Assembly: GCA_016937575.1 (NCBI GenBank)
Contig: JAFHKN010000005.1
Span: 124,001 to 188,000, forward strand
Source: Roseomonas aeriglobus
Lineage (GTDB): Bacteria; Pseudomonadota; Alphaproteobacteria; Sphingomonadales; Sphingomonadaceae
Length of the DNA stretch: 64,000 bases
Direction of reading: 5' to 3'
Made by a program: the position numbers and the translations under genes. The first letter of the stretch is position 1. The number at the start of each line of letters is the position of its first letter. The notes below the pieces were generated by a model. The model did not search any database, was not told where the DNA came from, and saw nothing but the letters and a program-made list of their open reading frames with translations. Positions 33,005-41,516 of this stretch are shown piece after piece.

Positions 33005-33928
33005 TCAGACCGTTTCCCTGGCCCGCGCCCGCCCCCGGCGCTGGGCAATCACCTTCATGCTGACCGAGGGCAGCACGAGGTCGTCGGCATCGAGGTCTCT
33101 GGCCTCGATGCATTCGCTGCCGTTCTCGATCGCACGAACAGCCAACGTCTCGACGAGGCGGAAGATGCGCCCGGTATTGCCGTCGGAGAGATCGAGTACC
33201 GACGTGCGGCAACGCTCCTCTTCCAGCTGTGAAGGTCTCCGAAGCGGCAGGATCGCAGCTAGCGTGACCATCAACAGGCGGAACGCTTCGTCGTTCTGCC
33301 ACCGAGCCAGCTCGACCGCGTCGAACCGCTCGGCGAGCGCCGCGTCGGTGAGCAGCGCCGCCTGCGCCTCGTGGTTGCCAGTGCAGACGAGCGGGATCTG
33401 CAGGTCGTTCGCGAGGTAGCGGATCGTGTTGAGGAAGATGCGCTGCTGGCGCGGCGTGCAGGCCAGCATGTGGTTGATCTCATCCAGGATCAGCATGCGA
33501 GCACCCACCTGCCCCATCAGCCGGCGAGTCAGGAGGCGCGCACGCTGCGTGTCCCCCCGCGCGGCGAAGCCGGCGCCGAGCTTCTCGAGCACCTCGCCGT
33601 AGAACTCGCCGTCGGTCGGCTGCGGTGGAAGCTGGACGGCGACGACCGGTATCGTCGCCACGCCGATAGCCTCGTTGAACCCGCGCGGGTTCTCTGCCTC
33701 AAAGCGCTCCACGATGCGCGACTTGCCCATGCCGGTTTGGCCGTAGATCAGCAGGCACAGCATGCGCGTGCGCGGCGGATAGCGCAGCATCGCGTCCAAC
33801 GTCTTGCGCACCGCTTCCGCCTTCGGGAAGCCGAGCCACCGGTCCTTGCGGATCCAGGCGATCCGGTCGGCGTCGGGCCAACGCGCGCGCTCGCGATAAC
33901 CATCGGCGAGATGGGAGAGGTCGCTCAT
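33005..33928 (-). CDS. tniB: TniB AAA+ transposition ATPase
   Basis: A 307-residue AAA+ ATPase with Walker A GQTGMGKSRI (about residue 65), Walker B MLILDEINHM, and a sensor-1 region LVCTGNHEAQAAL. The TniB/TnsC-like protein regulates the transposase and target binding. The start overlaps the tniA stop (ATGA), so the tni operon is coupled. A copy with the same architecture is encoded at 44936-45859. Confidence 0.87.
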   Translation of the reverse strand: MSDLSHLADGYRERARWPDADRIAWIRKDRWLGFPKAEAVRKTLDAMLRYPPRTRMLCLLIYGQTGMGKSRIVERFEAENPRGFNEAIGVATIPVVAVQLPPQPTDGEFYGEVLEKLGAGFAARGDTQRARLLTRRLMGQVGARMLILDEINHMLACTPRQQRIFLNTIRYLANDLQIPLVCTGNHEAQAALLTDAALAERFDAVELARWQNDEAFRLLMVTLAAILPLRRPSQLEEERCRTSVLDLSDGNTGRIFRLVETLAVRAIENGSECIEARDLDADDLVLPSVSMKVIAQRRGRARARETV

Positions 33929-35607
33929 TGGGGCATATCCTCGACAAGATAAGGAAGCCCCGGCTGATCGCCGCCCGTCCTCTCCTCTACCGCAGATAAG
34001 CCAACGGCAGGGGTTACCTGCTCAAGCCGGAGCTTGCTGCCACCCCTCGCCCGACGGGCGTCGCGCAGTGCCGCTTTGGTCCGCTGAAGCGCGAACCGCG
34101 CGGATTTGGTCTTGTGCGCCGCTTCCGCGACGATCAATCGCTGGGTCTCCACAGCCTGGAAGATCATCGTCTCGTCGACAGCCTGCTGGCCGCGCTCCCG
34201 CAAAGTGCGAACCGCCTCCTTCTGTTCCCAGCGGGTGATCGCGGGACGCCGCAGATCGCGGTAGGGCACCTCGAGGTGCTCGCCGTGTGGTAGCTCGAGC
34301 CAGACGCGCGAAAGGTCGCGGGGATCCCAACGCACCGGCATCGTCTGCCCCGGCCGCGTGTACCAGCAGGATAGCGCATCATCCCAATAGTGAGTGCGGA
34401 ACAGCTCGATGCCGTGTGGTGTCACGGCGCGCAGCTCGCAGGGTAGAAAGTCGAACAGGAACGCGGCATCGTCGGCCGGAAGGCGGACCAGCTCCGGGCG
34501 TCGTTCCACCCCCTCGGCCCAAGCAAGGGCGGGCGGAATGCCGATCCCGCGGTGCCGCTCCGCATGATATGGGCCGATGATCTGCGCGGCGAGCCAGACT
34601 TCCAGCTCGCTCAGCGTCATACACGCCTCACCTTCCGCATCGTAGTCGCCACGCTCGGCGACGTTAGAGAAGGTCGTTCCGGGTAGGAGGTGGACGGCCC
34701 CCATCATCGTGCCAATCAGCCGCTCGATGTGACCGCCGAAGTGCGGCCGACGCACCGGCCGATATTCGAGCGCAATCGAATGAGCTCGGCAGCCGCGCTT
34801 CAGCGCGTCTGAGCGGTGCTCGCGCGCGTTGTCGAGGTGCAGCCGATCCATGAGCCCCTGGCTGTCCCACGGTGCCTTCATGCTCCGCTCGGCCAGCCAG
34901 TCCCGCTTGGGGAGAACGGCGTGCCGCATGCACATACCGACCGAAACAGCGGACGGCGCCAGCATGTCGAGGTGGAAGCCGGGCACGGTTCGGCTCGCCA
35001 AGTCGATCATCAGCGTGAGCCAAGGCCGGCCGATAGGCTTGCGGTACAGGTCGTCGACAACGATCACGTCGACCAGCGTGTGGTCCGACTGGACGAGCTC
35101 AAGCGCGTAGTCCGCCTCGAGCACGCCTCGCGTTGGCTCCCACTTGTCAGCGGCTGCCTTGGCACCCTGTCTGCGGGCCGTAACGAGCTGGGGAGCGAGC
35201 CGGTCCAACCGGGCCTGGATCGCCTTGGTGCTGGGCACCTTGACCCCGTTCTTCGTTCCTTCGTGTCGCAGCCAGCGGCGGAGCGCCTGAACGCTGGGCT
35301 TCTCGATCGTGAGGTAGAAATCAGCGATGCCGCGAGCGATAAGATGCTCAGCCGCGGCCGAGAGCCGCTGCTCCCCCTTCTCCCTTCCTCGCGGTCGCGG
35401 CAGCAGTGACGCCGCAGCGGGCGTGGCTCGGTAGAGTTGCAGGAGCTTGTGGAAGCGAGCGCGGCCGAGTTCCAGCTGGACCATGGCTTGGGCGGCCACA
35501 TCGCCGGGCACGCGCGTCATCGAGGCGAGCGGGCGAATGATCTTCTCGCGGCGATGCGCCTCCGCCCAGTCGGCGTCGCTCGCCGTCCTCAGGTCCGCGG
35601 TTCGCAT
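33925..35607 (-). CDS. tniA: TniA Mu-type DDE transposase
   Basis: A 560-residue transposase. It opens with helical DNA-binding modules (REKIIRPLASMTRV, HKLLQLYRATPAA). The DDE core has VQSDHTLVDVIVVDDLY (Asp), MDRLHLDNAREHRSDAL (Asp) and HFGGHIERLIGTMMGAVHLL (Glu); a Mu-type beta-barrel follows (PHGIELFRTHYWDDALSCWY). A basic tail ends the protein. Its 5' end is adjacent to the TniA-binding repeats. It is a clear homologue of the protein at 43284-44939. Confidence 0.88.
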   Translation of the reverse strand: MRTADLRTASDADWAEAHRREKIIRPLASMTRVPGDVAAQAMVQLELGRARFHKLLQLYRATPAAASLLPRPRGREKGEQRLSAAAEHLIARGIADFYLTIEKPSVQALRRWLRHEGTKNGVKVPSTKAIQARLDRLAPQLVTARRQGAKAAADKWEPTRGVLEADYALELVQSDHTLVDVIVVDDLYRKPIGRPWLTLMIDLASRTVPGFHLDMLAPSAVSVGMCMRHAVLPKRDWLAERSMKAPWDSQGLMDRLHLDNAREHRSDALKRGCRAHSIALEYRPVRRPHFGGHIERLIGTMMGAVHLLPGTTFSNVAERGDYDAEGEACMTLSELEVWLAAQIIGPYHAERHRGIGIPPALAWAEGVERRPELVRLPADDAAFLFDFLPCELRAVTPHGIELFRTHYWDDALSCWYTRPGQTMPVRWDPRDLSRVWLELPHGEHLEVPYRDLRRPAITRWEQKEAVRTLRERGQQAVDETMIFQAVETQRLIVAEAAHKTKSARFALQRTKAALRDARRARGGSKLRLEQVTPAVGLSAVEERTGGDQPGLPYLVEDMPQ

Positions 35608-35642
35608 GGCACGACGCCTCGGGTGGTCCCAGCTGGGCGATC

Positions 35643-35727
35643 GTCCGCTGTTTCGGGAACAATGTCCACTGTTTCAGGTGCACGTCGTCGCTAAGCGGCA
35701 ATCTAGCCGCGAGTCCACCCTTTCAGG
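35643..35727. repeat. Three direct repeats at the tniA end of the transposon
   Basis: GTCCGCTGTTTCGGG (35643-35657), GTCCACTGTTTCAGG (35664-35678) and GTCCACCCTTTCAGG (35713-35727) share GTCCRC.STTTCRGG. They are spaced 21 and 49 bases apart. Tn5053-type ends contain several such repeats bound by TniA. The orientation is the same in all three. Confidence 0.6.
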
Positions 35728-35901
35728 AGAACCGACAAGTGCTCCCGAAACCGCCAACATCTTTTTCGCGGGAATCAAGTTTATCGCTAATTACTGCACA
35801 TGTCATGTCGTGCTGGTTGCGACGCGACCGGCGATGCTGGTCCCAAACTGGAAGATGTGGTAAAGCGACTACCGCTTACCACATACGGAGTGATGGGACT
35901 C

Positions 35902-36144
35902 ATGACAGTGCAAGTGAACATCACCCCGAACGGGCGCATGAGCCTGCCCGCAAGCATCCGCAAGCGCCTGGGCCTCGAGGGCGGCGGCGCGGTGCTGCTG
36001 GAGGAAACCGAGGATGGGGTGGTGCTCAGAACCGTTCATCAGGCGGTGGCGCGGGCGCAGGCGATCGCCAAGAAATATGCCGGCCATCCGGACGCCTCCG
36101 TGGATGCTTTCCTCGCAAGCCGCCGGACGGACAGCGGCGAGTGA
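35902..36144 (+). CDS. vapB: VapB-type antitoxin (AbrB/MazE-like)
   Basis: An 80-residue protein. The open frame starts earlier (35800), but MTVQVNITPNGRMSLPASIR is the canonical SpoVT/AbrB swapped-hairpin start, continuing RKRLGLEGGGAVLLEETEDG. The C-terminal VARAQAIAKKYAGHPDASVDAFLASRR is a typical helix plus toxin-binding tail. ATG 35902 follows a weak purine region. The stop overlaps the toxin GTG start (GTGA), so toxin and antitoxin are translated together; it should autorepress its promoter. Confidence 0.85.
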   Translation: MTVQVNITPNGRMSLPASIRKRLGLEGGGAVLLEETEDGVVLRTVHQAVARAQAIAKKYAGHPDASVDAFLASRRTDSGE

Positions 36145-36530
36145 CGGAGGCTGTTCTCGATGCCTCCGCCATCCTGGCCCTGCTGAAGGGGGAGCGCGGA
36201 GGAAGTAAGGTCGCCGGCGTGGTGAGTGAGGCGGCAGTGGGGGTGTTCAATCAGGCCGAGGTTGTGAGCCATTTCGTTCACCTCGGCGCTCCGCTCGAGG
36301 ATATCAGGGCGATGCTGGGTGCCTTGCCCTACACCGTCGTGCCCGCGGACGAGGCGCTGGGCTGGGAGGCGGGCGCGCTGCGCGCTGCGACCAGCGCGGC
36401 CGGGCTGTCGCTCGGCGACCGCTTCTGCCTGGCGCTCGCAAAGCGGCTTGGCGTGCCGGCCTATACCGCGGACCGCGCGTGGAAGGATGTGGCCACAGAC
36501 GTCGGCGCGAAAGTGGTGGCGATCCGCTGA
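36141..36530 (+). CDS. vapC: VapC-type PIN-domain toxin
   Basis: A 129-residue PIN-domain ribonuclease starting at GTG 36141. EAVLDASAILALLKGE holds the first catalytic Asp, FNQAEVVSHFV the Glu, and AAGLSLGDRFCLALAKRLGVPAYTADRAWKDV the later Asp pair. Length and motif order match VapC. VapC cleaves specific RNAs when the antitoxin is lost. In this mobile context it may stabilise the island or act as a stress or phage response module. Confidence 0.85.
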   Translation: MTEAVLDASAILALLKGERGGSKVAGVVSEAAVGVFNQAEVVSHFVHLGAPLEDIRAMLGALPYTVVPADEALGWEAGALRAATSAAGLSLGDRFCLALAKRLGVPAYTADRAWKDVATDVGAKVVAIR

Positions 36531-36562
36531 GCGGACGACATGATAGGCTGGAGAGCGCTTGG

Positions 36563-37837
36563 ATGCAGGATCTGTTGGAACAGCCGTCGCGCTATCTCGC
36601 GACAGTCGAGAAGCTGCTTACGGCGGAGCGGATGCAGCAGGCGGCCGAACTGCTGCGCGGCGCGACGCCCCGGGTGGAGCGCACCGGGTACGACAATTGG
36701 AACGGCGGTACCGAGCAGTGGACGGTCTACCTGTCGGTCGAGCCCGCCGACTATGCTCTGCTCGGCGGGGCGAAAGACGGGATCGAGGATCAAATAACCC
36801 AGCGACTGAAGGCGGTGCTCGAACCATTTACCGAGGATTGGTACAGCGCCAAGATCGTCCCGCGACTGGCTGATCCTGGCGCACTGGCGCGGCCCAACGC
36901 GCGGATCCGGCGGCAGACTCGCCAAAACATCATAGATGGACTGCGCATCGACTCGGTGGGCTGGAGCGGCAAGCTCGACGAGGTCGATTTTCTCGCGCGC
37001 ATCTATGCGCTCGACGCGCTTCCCTCATACGACTCACGCTACAAGGATGCCGCTGGCGACATCTATCAGCACCGCGTCAACAATTTCGATTGGGGTGACG
37101 ACTGGGTCTATGACGACGCACGCTTCGGGCTCGCGAACGGCCCTGACGACACCTTCCTGCGCTTCCTCTGCGAGACCGTCCACCCCGTCGTCCGGCCCGA
37201 CAAGGACGAGGCAATTAGGCTCGTCGCGCAGTACAACGACCAGCTTCGCCAGGATGGGTGGGAGCTGGTCGAGGAAGAGTGGATTGCCGGGCGTCCCCGC
37301 TTTGTTGCCCGGCGTGCCGGCATCTCCGGCGGCCGGTCGGTATCCCGCGCGCGAACCGTTGCCGATGCTCTCGACGCCGGCTGGATGCAAAAAGAAATCG
37401 AGCGCCTCGAAGTTTCCGTCGAGGCCGATCCGGCGCTGGCGATCGGCACCGCCAAGGACCTGGTCGAGACCTGTTGCAAGTCGATCCTGACCCGCCAGTC
37501 GGTCACCTTCCCGAAGACGGCGACGCTGCCCGAGCTCACCAAGCTGCTCACCAAGGAGTTGAAGCTCGTGCCCGAGGGCATCTCCGACGAGGCGAAGGGC
37601 GCCGAGGCGATCCGGCTGCTGCTGCGCAACCTGACGACGATCACCCAGTATCTTGCCGAGATCCGCGGTCTCTACGGCTCCGGGCACGGCCGCGATGGCA
37701 AGCACCGCGGCCTCGAGCCGCGTCACGCCCGGCTAGCGGTTGCCGCCGCGGTCGCGTTCATCGACTTCGTCTCGGAGACCTACCATCAGCGCATCCTGCC
37801 CGGTGCTGCGCCCCGGCCAACGTCAACGGCGGAATAA
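36563..37837 (+). CDS. Abortive-infection family protein (Abi_C domain)
   Basis: A 424-residue cytosolic protein from ATG 36563 (the open frame begins at 36479 inside vapC). The N-terminal 250 residues are not assigned; they contain DYALLGGAKDGIEDQITQRL and a W-rich YQHRVNNFDWGDDWVYDDAR section. The C-terminal 150 residues match the Abi_C domain: ADPALAIGTAKDLVETCCKS, LTTITQYLAEIRGLYGSGHG and RHARLAVAAAVAFIDFVSETY. Abi_C proteins occur in phage-exclusion systems. The gene lies directly after vapBC and 44 bases before the NDT/TIR-like gene, suggesting a two-gene defence module. Confidence 0.68.
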   Translation: MQDLLEQPSRYLATVEKLLTAERMQQAAELLRGATPRVERTGYDNWNGGTEQWTVYLSVEPADYALLGGAKDGIEDQITQRLKAVLEPFTEDWYSAKIVPRLADPGALARPNARIRRQTRQNIIDGLRIDSVGWSGKLDEVDFLARIYALDALPSYDSRYKDAAGDIYQHRVNNFDWGDDWVYDDARFGLANGPDDTFLRFLCETVHPVVRPDKDEAIRLVAQYNDQLRQDGWELVEEEWIAGRPRFVARRAGISGGRSVSRARTVADALDAGWMQKEIERLEVSVEADPALAIGTAKDLVETCCKSILTRQSVTFPKTATLPELTKLLTKELKLVPEGISDEAKGAEAIRLLLRNLTTITQYLAEIRGLYGSGHGRDGKHRGLEPRHARLAVAAAVAFIDFVSETYHQRILPGAAPRPTSTAE

Positions 37838-37880
37838 TGAGCCAGGCGACCGCGCATCAAGCAAAGAAGGAAATCGTTCA

Positions 37881-38484
37881 GTGCTCCAGTCACCTTTGAG
37901 CGACGATGATCGTCAATGGCTTATCCGGCTCGCCAGACTCGCCGTCGCCAATTTCAATGCCGGGGACTGGCAGGAGCTTGGCGTCCACACCGGTGCGCTC
38001 GATGCGATTAGGGGGCACGATCGCTTGCTGCGAAGCCTCAGCTTCAACGATCCGGACTATTCCGGTAACGCTCATGGGGTCTTCTGTTCGATCGTCGAAC
38101 GGGATCCGCGCAACCTGCAGATCGTCGCCCGCTTCATTCGCGATCGCTACGGCGACGACGGCGAGCTCATCTCCACGAGCGCTGGTCAGGGTCGCACCAT
38201 CATCTTCACACCAAGCGTTTTCGAGGTACCGGAGGGTAGCGTCGAGCCAGACCTTATCGCGGTGATGACCCCCTTCGCGCCCGAGTTCGAACCTGTGTTC
38301 GAGACGATCACGCGCGCGGCCGCCGCGGCCAGCTACCGGACGCTGCGCGCCAAGGACATCTGGCTGCACTCAGCAGTGATTCAAGACGTTTTCTCGCTGA
38401 TCTTCAAGGCGCACATCGTGGTGTGCGATTTCACCGGTCGCAATCCGAACGTCTTCTACGAAGCCGGGATTGCTCATACGCTTA
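37881..38484 (+). pseudogene. NDT/TIR-like nucleotide-binding protein, 3' end cut by IS5
   Basis: The frame starts at GTG 37881 after AAGAAGGAAA and encodes 201 residues before the IS5 element begins. It is then read for seven IS codons to a stop at 38507. The C-terminal part is characteristic: PDLIAVMTPFAPEFEPVFET, then KDIWLHSAVIQDVFSLIF, then KAHIVVCDFTGRNPNVFYEA and GIAHTL. The D-x-T-G-x-N-x-N-V-x-Y-E motif is that of the NDT-like/TIR-like Rossmann domain seen in bacterial conflict proteins. Intact homologues would end a short way beyond this point, so truncation probably inactivates or alters it. Confidence 0.6.
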
Positions 38485-38501
38485 GGGTCAGGACTCATTG
38501 G

Positions 38502-39062
38502 TCATAGCCAGAAGATGACGGTGGCCGCGAGGGCGACGGCAGAGAAGAAGACGGTTGGGCAGCGGTCGTAGCGAGTTGCGACGCGGCGCCAATCCTTCAG
38601 ACGGCCGAACATGATCTCGATGCGGCTGCGGCGCCGGTAGCGGCGCTTGTCGTATCTGACCGGCTCGTTGCGCGATCTGCGGCCCGGGATGCAGGGCTGG
38701 ATGCCTTTGGCTTCCAGGGCGTCTCTGAACCAATCGGCATCATAACCACGGTCGCCAAGCAGCCACTGTGCTTTCGGCAGATCGTCGAGCAAGGCTGCCG
38801 CGCCGGTGTAGTCGCTGACCTGCCCGGCGGTCATGAAGAAGCTCAAGGGCCGCCCGTCCGCATCGCTGACGGCGTGCAGTTTGGTGTTCATGCCGCCTTT
38901 CGTGCGGCCGATCAGACGGCCGAGATCCCCTTTTTTACCCGCAGACTCGATGCCGTGCGGTGTGCCTTCAGGTAGGTCGCGTCGATCATGACGGTCTTCG
39001 GCACGGCCTCCGCTGCCGCGAGACCTTCCATCATTCGCAGGAAAATACCCCTCTCGCTCCAC
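38502..39062 (-). CDS. IS5-family transposase OrfB (frameshift product half)
   Basis: This frame contains the catalytic core after the -1 frameshift: GRLIGRTKGGMNTKLHAVSD, LLGDRGYDADWFRDAL, and RRRYRRRSRIEIMFGRLKDW with the Glu motif. OrfA supplies the first Asp. The slippery stretch on the minus strand is AAAAAAGGGG near 38930-38940. The start at 39062 is formal, because the real product arises by frameshifting from orfA. Confidence 0.85.
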   Translation of the reverse strand: MEREGYFPANDGRSRGSGGRAEDRHDRRDLPEGTPHGIESAGKKGDLGRLIGRTKGGMNTKLHAVSDADGRPLSFFMTAGQVSDYTGAAALLDDLPKAQWLLGDRGYDADWFRDALEAKGIQPCIPGRRSRNEPVRYDKRRYRRRSRIEIMFGRLKDWRRVATRYDRCPTVFFSAVALAATVIFWL

Positions 39063-39259
39063 CGCTTCCAGCGATTGTAGAGCGTCTTGTGCGGCCCATA
39101 GTCCTTCGGTGCATCACACCAGCGTAGCCCGTTGCGATTGACGAAAATGATGCCGCTGAGCACCCGCCGATCATCGACCCGAGGCTTGCCATGGCTCTTG
39201 GGAAAGAACGGTTGCAGACGCGCCATCTGCTCATCCGTCAGCCAGTACAGGTCGCTCAT
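38912..39259 (-). CDS. IS5-family transposase OrfA
   Basis: It starts MSDLYWLTDEQMARLQPFFP and contains the DUF4096 segment RVDDRRVLSGIIFVNRNGLR followed by WCDAPKDYGPHKTLYNRWKRW and the first catalytic Asp in KTVMIDATYLKAHRTASSL. It ends shortly after the frameshift site. ATG 39259 was chosen over one at 39307 that lies in the terminal repeat region. Together with orfB it gives the usual full IS427-type transposase. Confidence 0.85.
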   Translation of the reverse strand: MSDLYWLTDEQMARLQPFFPKSHGKPRVDDRRVLSGIIFVNRNGLRWCDAPKDYGPHKTLYNRWKRWSERGIFLRMMEGLAAAEAVPKTVMIDATYLKAHRTASSLRVKKGISAV

Positions 39260-39320
39260 CCACTCTCTCCTCACGGAGCCTGAATCAGATCGCGCCTCCC
39301 ACATCAATGGGTCCTGACCC

Positions 39321-40417
39321 TAACCGCCTTCTTCCTCGAGGCCGGGTTCCTTGGCGTCATGCTGTTCGGGATCAACAAAGTCGGGCGCAAGCTGCACTTT
39401 GTCGCGACGCTTGCAGTCGCGCTTGGCACCTTCATCTCCGCATTCTGGATCCTGGCGGTCAACAGCTGGATGCAGACGCCTGTCGGCTATGAGGTTGGCG
39501 CTAACGGCCAGTTCCTGCCGGGGCCAAGCTGGTTGACGATCATCTTCAATCCCAGCTTCCCCTATCGGCTCTTTCACACGGTCCTTGCCGCCTATCTGAC
39601 GACCGCTTTCATCGTGGGTGCCGTCGGAGGATGGCATCTCCTAAAGGACCGCACCAATCCCGGCGCACGCAAGATGTTCTCTATGGCGATGTGGATGGCG
39701 GCGCTCGTCGCTCCGATCCAGATCTTCGCCGGCGACATGCACGGGCTCAATACTCTCAAGCACCAGCCGGTGAAGGTGATGGCGATGGAAGGCCATTTTC
39801 AGAGCCACCCGCACGGTGCGCCTTTGATCCTGTTCGGTATTCCCGACAGCGCGAAGCAGCGGGTGGATTATGCCGTCGAGATACCGAAGGCGTCATCGCT
39901 GATTCTCAAGCACAAACTCGATGCGCCCTTGAGGGGGCTCGACACCGTGCCACCAGCTGATCGTCCGCCCGTCGGTATCGTCTTCTGGGCCTTTCGCGTA
40001 ATGGTCGGGATCGGTTTCGCGATGCTCGGGATCGGAATGCTGAGCCTCATCGCGCGCTGGCGCAAGGCGCTCTACGACTGGCCTCTACTGCATCGCTTTG
40101 CTGTGCTGATGGGGCCGTCGGGACTGATCGCAGTGCTGTCCGGCTGGATCGTGACGGAAGTCGGACGGCAACCCTTCACAATCTATGGTCTGTTGAGGAC
40201 CGCCCAAAGCGCTTCACCGCTGGATGCTCCTGCGGTCGCTACCTCTTTGCTGGCATTTGTGGTCGTCTATTTCACCGTTTTCGGCATGGGCATTTTGTAT
40301 CTGCTTCATCTGATGAAGAAGCCACCTGAGGCGCATGAAACGCCGTTAGGCGATGCGCCTATTCGCAGCGCGGGCATCACGCCCGCGCCGGCCATAATCG
40401 AGGGAGCATCGTCATGA
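39321..40417 (+). pseudogene. cydA: Cytochrome bd-type quinol oxidase subunit I, 5'-truncated
   Basis: 365 residues of CydA/CioA remain. The native sequence starts LTAFFLEAGFLGVMLFGINK directly at the IS5 end, and about the first 100 residues (including the first haem-ligand helices and the start codon) are missing. The remainder has SAFWILAVNSWMQTPVGYEV, NPSFPYRLFHTVLAAYLTTA, an unusually long VMAMEGHFQSHPHGAPLILF loop, and WIVTEVGRQPFTIYGLLRT. The short Q-loop type resembles the cyanide-insensitive CIO subgroup. The stop overlaps cydB (ATGA). An internal ATG at 39359 opens the frame, but a functional oxidase is unlikely. Confidence 0.85.
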
Positions 40418-41412
40418 TCGATCTCACCGTCATCTGGGCCTGTATCATCGGCTTCGCCATTATCGCCTATGTCGTGATGGACGGCTTTGACCTCGGCATC
40501 GGCATCCTGTTTCCCTTCTTCAAGGTCGGTCAGGACCGCGACACCGCGATGAACAGCATCGCGCCTGTCTGGGATGGCAACGAAACCTGGCTGGTGATGG
40601 GCGTCGGCGGCCTGTTTGCCGCATTTCCTTTGGCTTACGCCATCATCCTGCCGGCGCTTTATGCGCCAATGATCGCCATGCTGCTTGGCCTTGTGTTCCG
40701 CGGCGTGGCATTCGAGTTCCGCTGGCGCGACCCGGCGCACCGTGCTTTCTGGGACAAGGCGTTCACGACAGGGTCGGTCGTCGCCACCTTCGCGCAAGGC
40801 ATTGCGCTCGGCGCGCTGCTACAGGGCATCACGGTCGAGGGGCGCAGCTATGCCGGGGGTTGGTGGGAATGGCTGTCGCCGTTCAGTCTGCTGACGGGTG
40901 TCGGGCTGCTAGTCGGCTATGCCCTGCTCGGGGCTTGTTGGCTCAACTGGAAGACTGAAGGCGGGTTGCAACGGCAGACGGTGACCTATGCCGGGCGGCT
41001 TGGCATCGGCCTGCTCATCATGATCGGCGTGATCAGCCTCGCAACGCTGCGGCTCGAAACGCAATACTTTCAGCGCTGGCTGAGTTTCCCGGGCGTGGTC
41101 GCGACAGCGCAGGTGCCGCTCGCCACGCTCGTCGTAACATTCCTGTTTTATCGTAGCCTCCGATTGAAGCGCGATGCGCAGCCTTTCTTCTGGGCGTTGG
41201 CCCTGTTCGGGCTATGCTTGGTCGGCCTTGGTGTCTCGATCTGGCCCGATGTCGTTCCGGCGCGGGTGACGATCTGGGAAGCTGCAGCGCCCGTCCGCAG
41301 TCAGTTGTTCATGCTGGTTGGAGCCTCGATCATGGTGCCCGTGATCCTGGCATATACGGCTTGGTCCTATTGGGTTTTCCGGGGCAAGGTTGGCATTGAG
41401 GGGTATCATTGA
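40414..41412 (+). CDS. cydB: Cytochrome bd-type quinol oxidase subunit II
   Basis: A 332-residue, nine-helix membrane protein: VIWACIIGFAIIAYVVMDGFDLGIGILFPF is the CydB N-terminus. PVWDGNETWLVMGVGGLFAAFPLAYA and FRGVAFEFRWRD are family-wide motifs. The start overlaps cydA (ATGA). The protein is complete, but its partner subunit is truncated, so this copy is probably non-functional unless complemented elsewhere. A small DUF2474 gene starts at its stop. Confidence 0.93.
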   Translation: MIDLTVIWACIIGFAIIAYVVMDGFDLGIGILFPFFKVGQDRDTAMNSIAPVWDGNETWLVMGVGGLFAAFPLAYAIILPALYAPMIAMLLGLVFRGVAFEFRWRDPAHRAFWDKAFTTGSVVATFAQGIALGALLQGITVEGRSYAGGWWEWLSPFSLLTGVGLLVGYALLGACWLNWKTEGGLQRQTVTYAGRLGIGLLIMIGVISLATLRLETQYFQRWLSFPGVVATAQVPLATLVVTFLFYRSLRLKRDAQPFFWALALFGLCLVGLGVSIWPDVVPARVTIWEAAAPVRSQLFMLVGASIMVPVILAYTAWSYWVFRGKVGIEGYH

Positions 41413-41516
41413 TGCCGCTCTGGCTGAGTCGCCTTGGATGGTTTTTCGGCATTTGGGCTGCTAGCGTTTTCGCGTTGGCGCTTGTGGGCGGAATGCTCCG
41501 CTGGTGGCTACGCTAA
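41412..41516 (+). CDS. DUF2474 small membrane protein of the cyd operon
   Basis: A 34-residue protein, MPLWLSRLGWFFGIWAASVF then ALALVGGMLRWWLR. Its single helix and the W-x-G-W-F pattern match the DUF2474 family that accompanies CIO-type cydAB operons, the functional counterpart of CydX. The ATG shares one base with the cydB stop (TGATG). It was too short for ordinary gene calling. Confidence 0.8.
   Translation: MPLWLSRLGWFFGIWAASVFALALVGGMLRWWLR

Larger units (their letters stand above)
31763..35737 (-). mobile_element. Tn5053/Tn402-like transposon core (tniABQ), copy 1
   Basis: The genes tniA, tniB and tniQ are contiguous on the minus strand with no cargo inside. The left end reads TGTCATTTCTATTTGGCGG from 31763, with a second related unit TGTCTTTTCTAACTGGCGG inside it. 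On the right, the complement ending at 35737 begins TGTCGGTTCTCCTGAAAGGG, and three direct repeats of GTCCRCYSTTTCRGG lie inside it (35643, 35664, 35713), as expected for TniA binding sites. No 5-bp target duplication is visible (GGCGG against AGTGC), so the exact right border is approximate. Confidence 0.65.
38485..39320 (-). mobile_element. IS5-family (IS427-group-like) element
   Basis: An 836-bp element with terminal repeats GGGTCAGGACTCATTG (38485) and CATCAATGGGTCCTGACCC (complement, ending 39320). It is flanked by TA on both sides. It encodes two overlapping frames joined by a -1 shift. The sequences on its two sides come from different genes (NDT-like on the left, cydA on the right), so the flanks were not contiguous before insertion or have since been deleted or recombined. 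Confidence 0.85.

Noticed and set aside
37837..37899. A 20-residue frame (MSQATAHQ...) overlapping the Abi_C stop
   Set aside because: It has no family likeness, and the downstream gene uses GTG 37881 with a ribosome site in another frame. The tiny frame is probably leader sequence.
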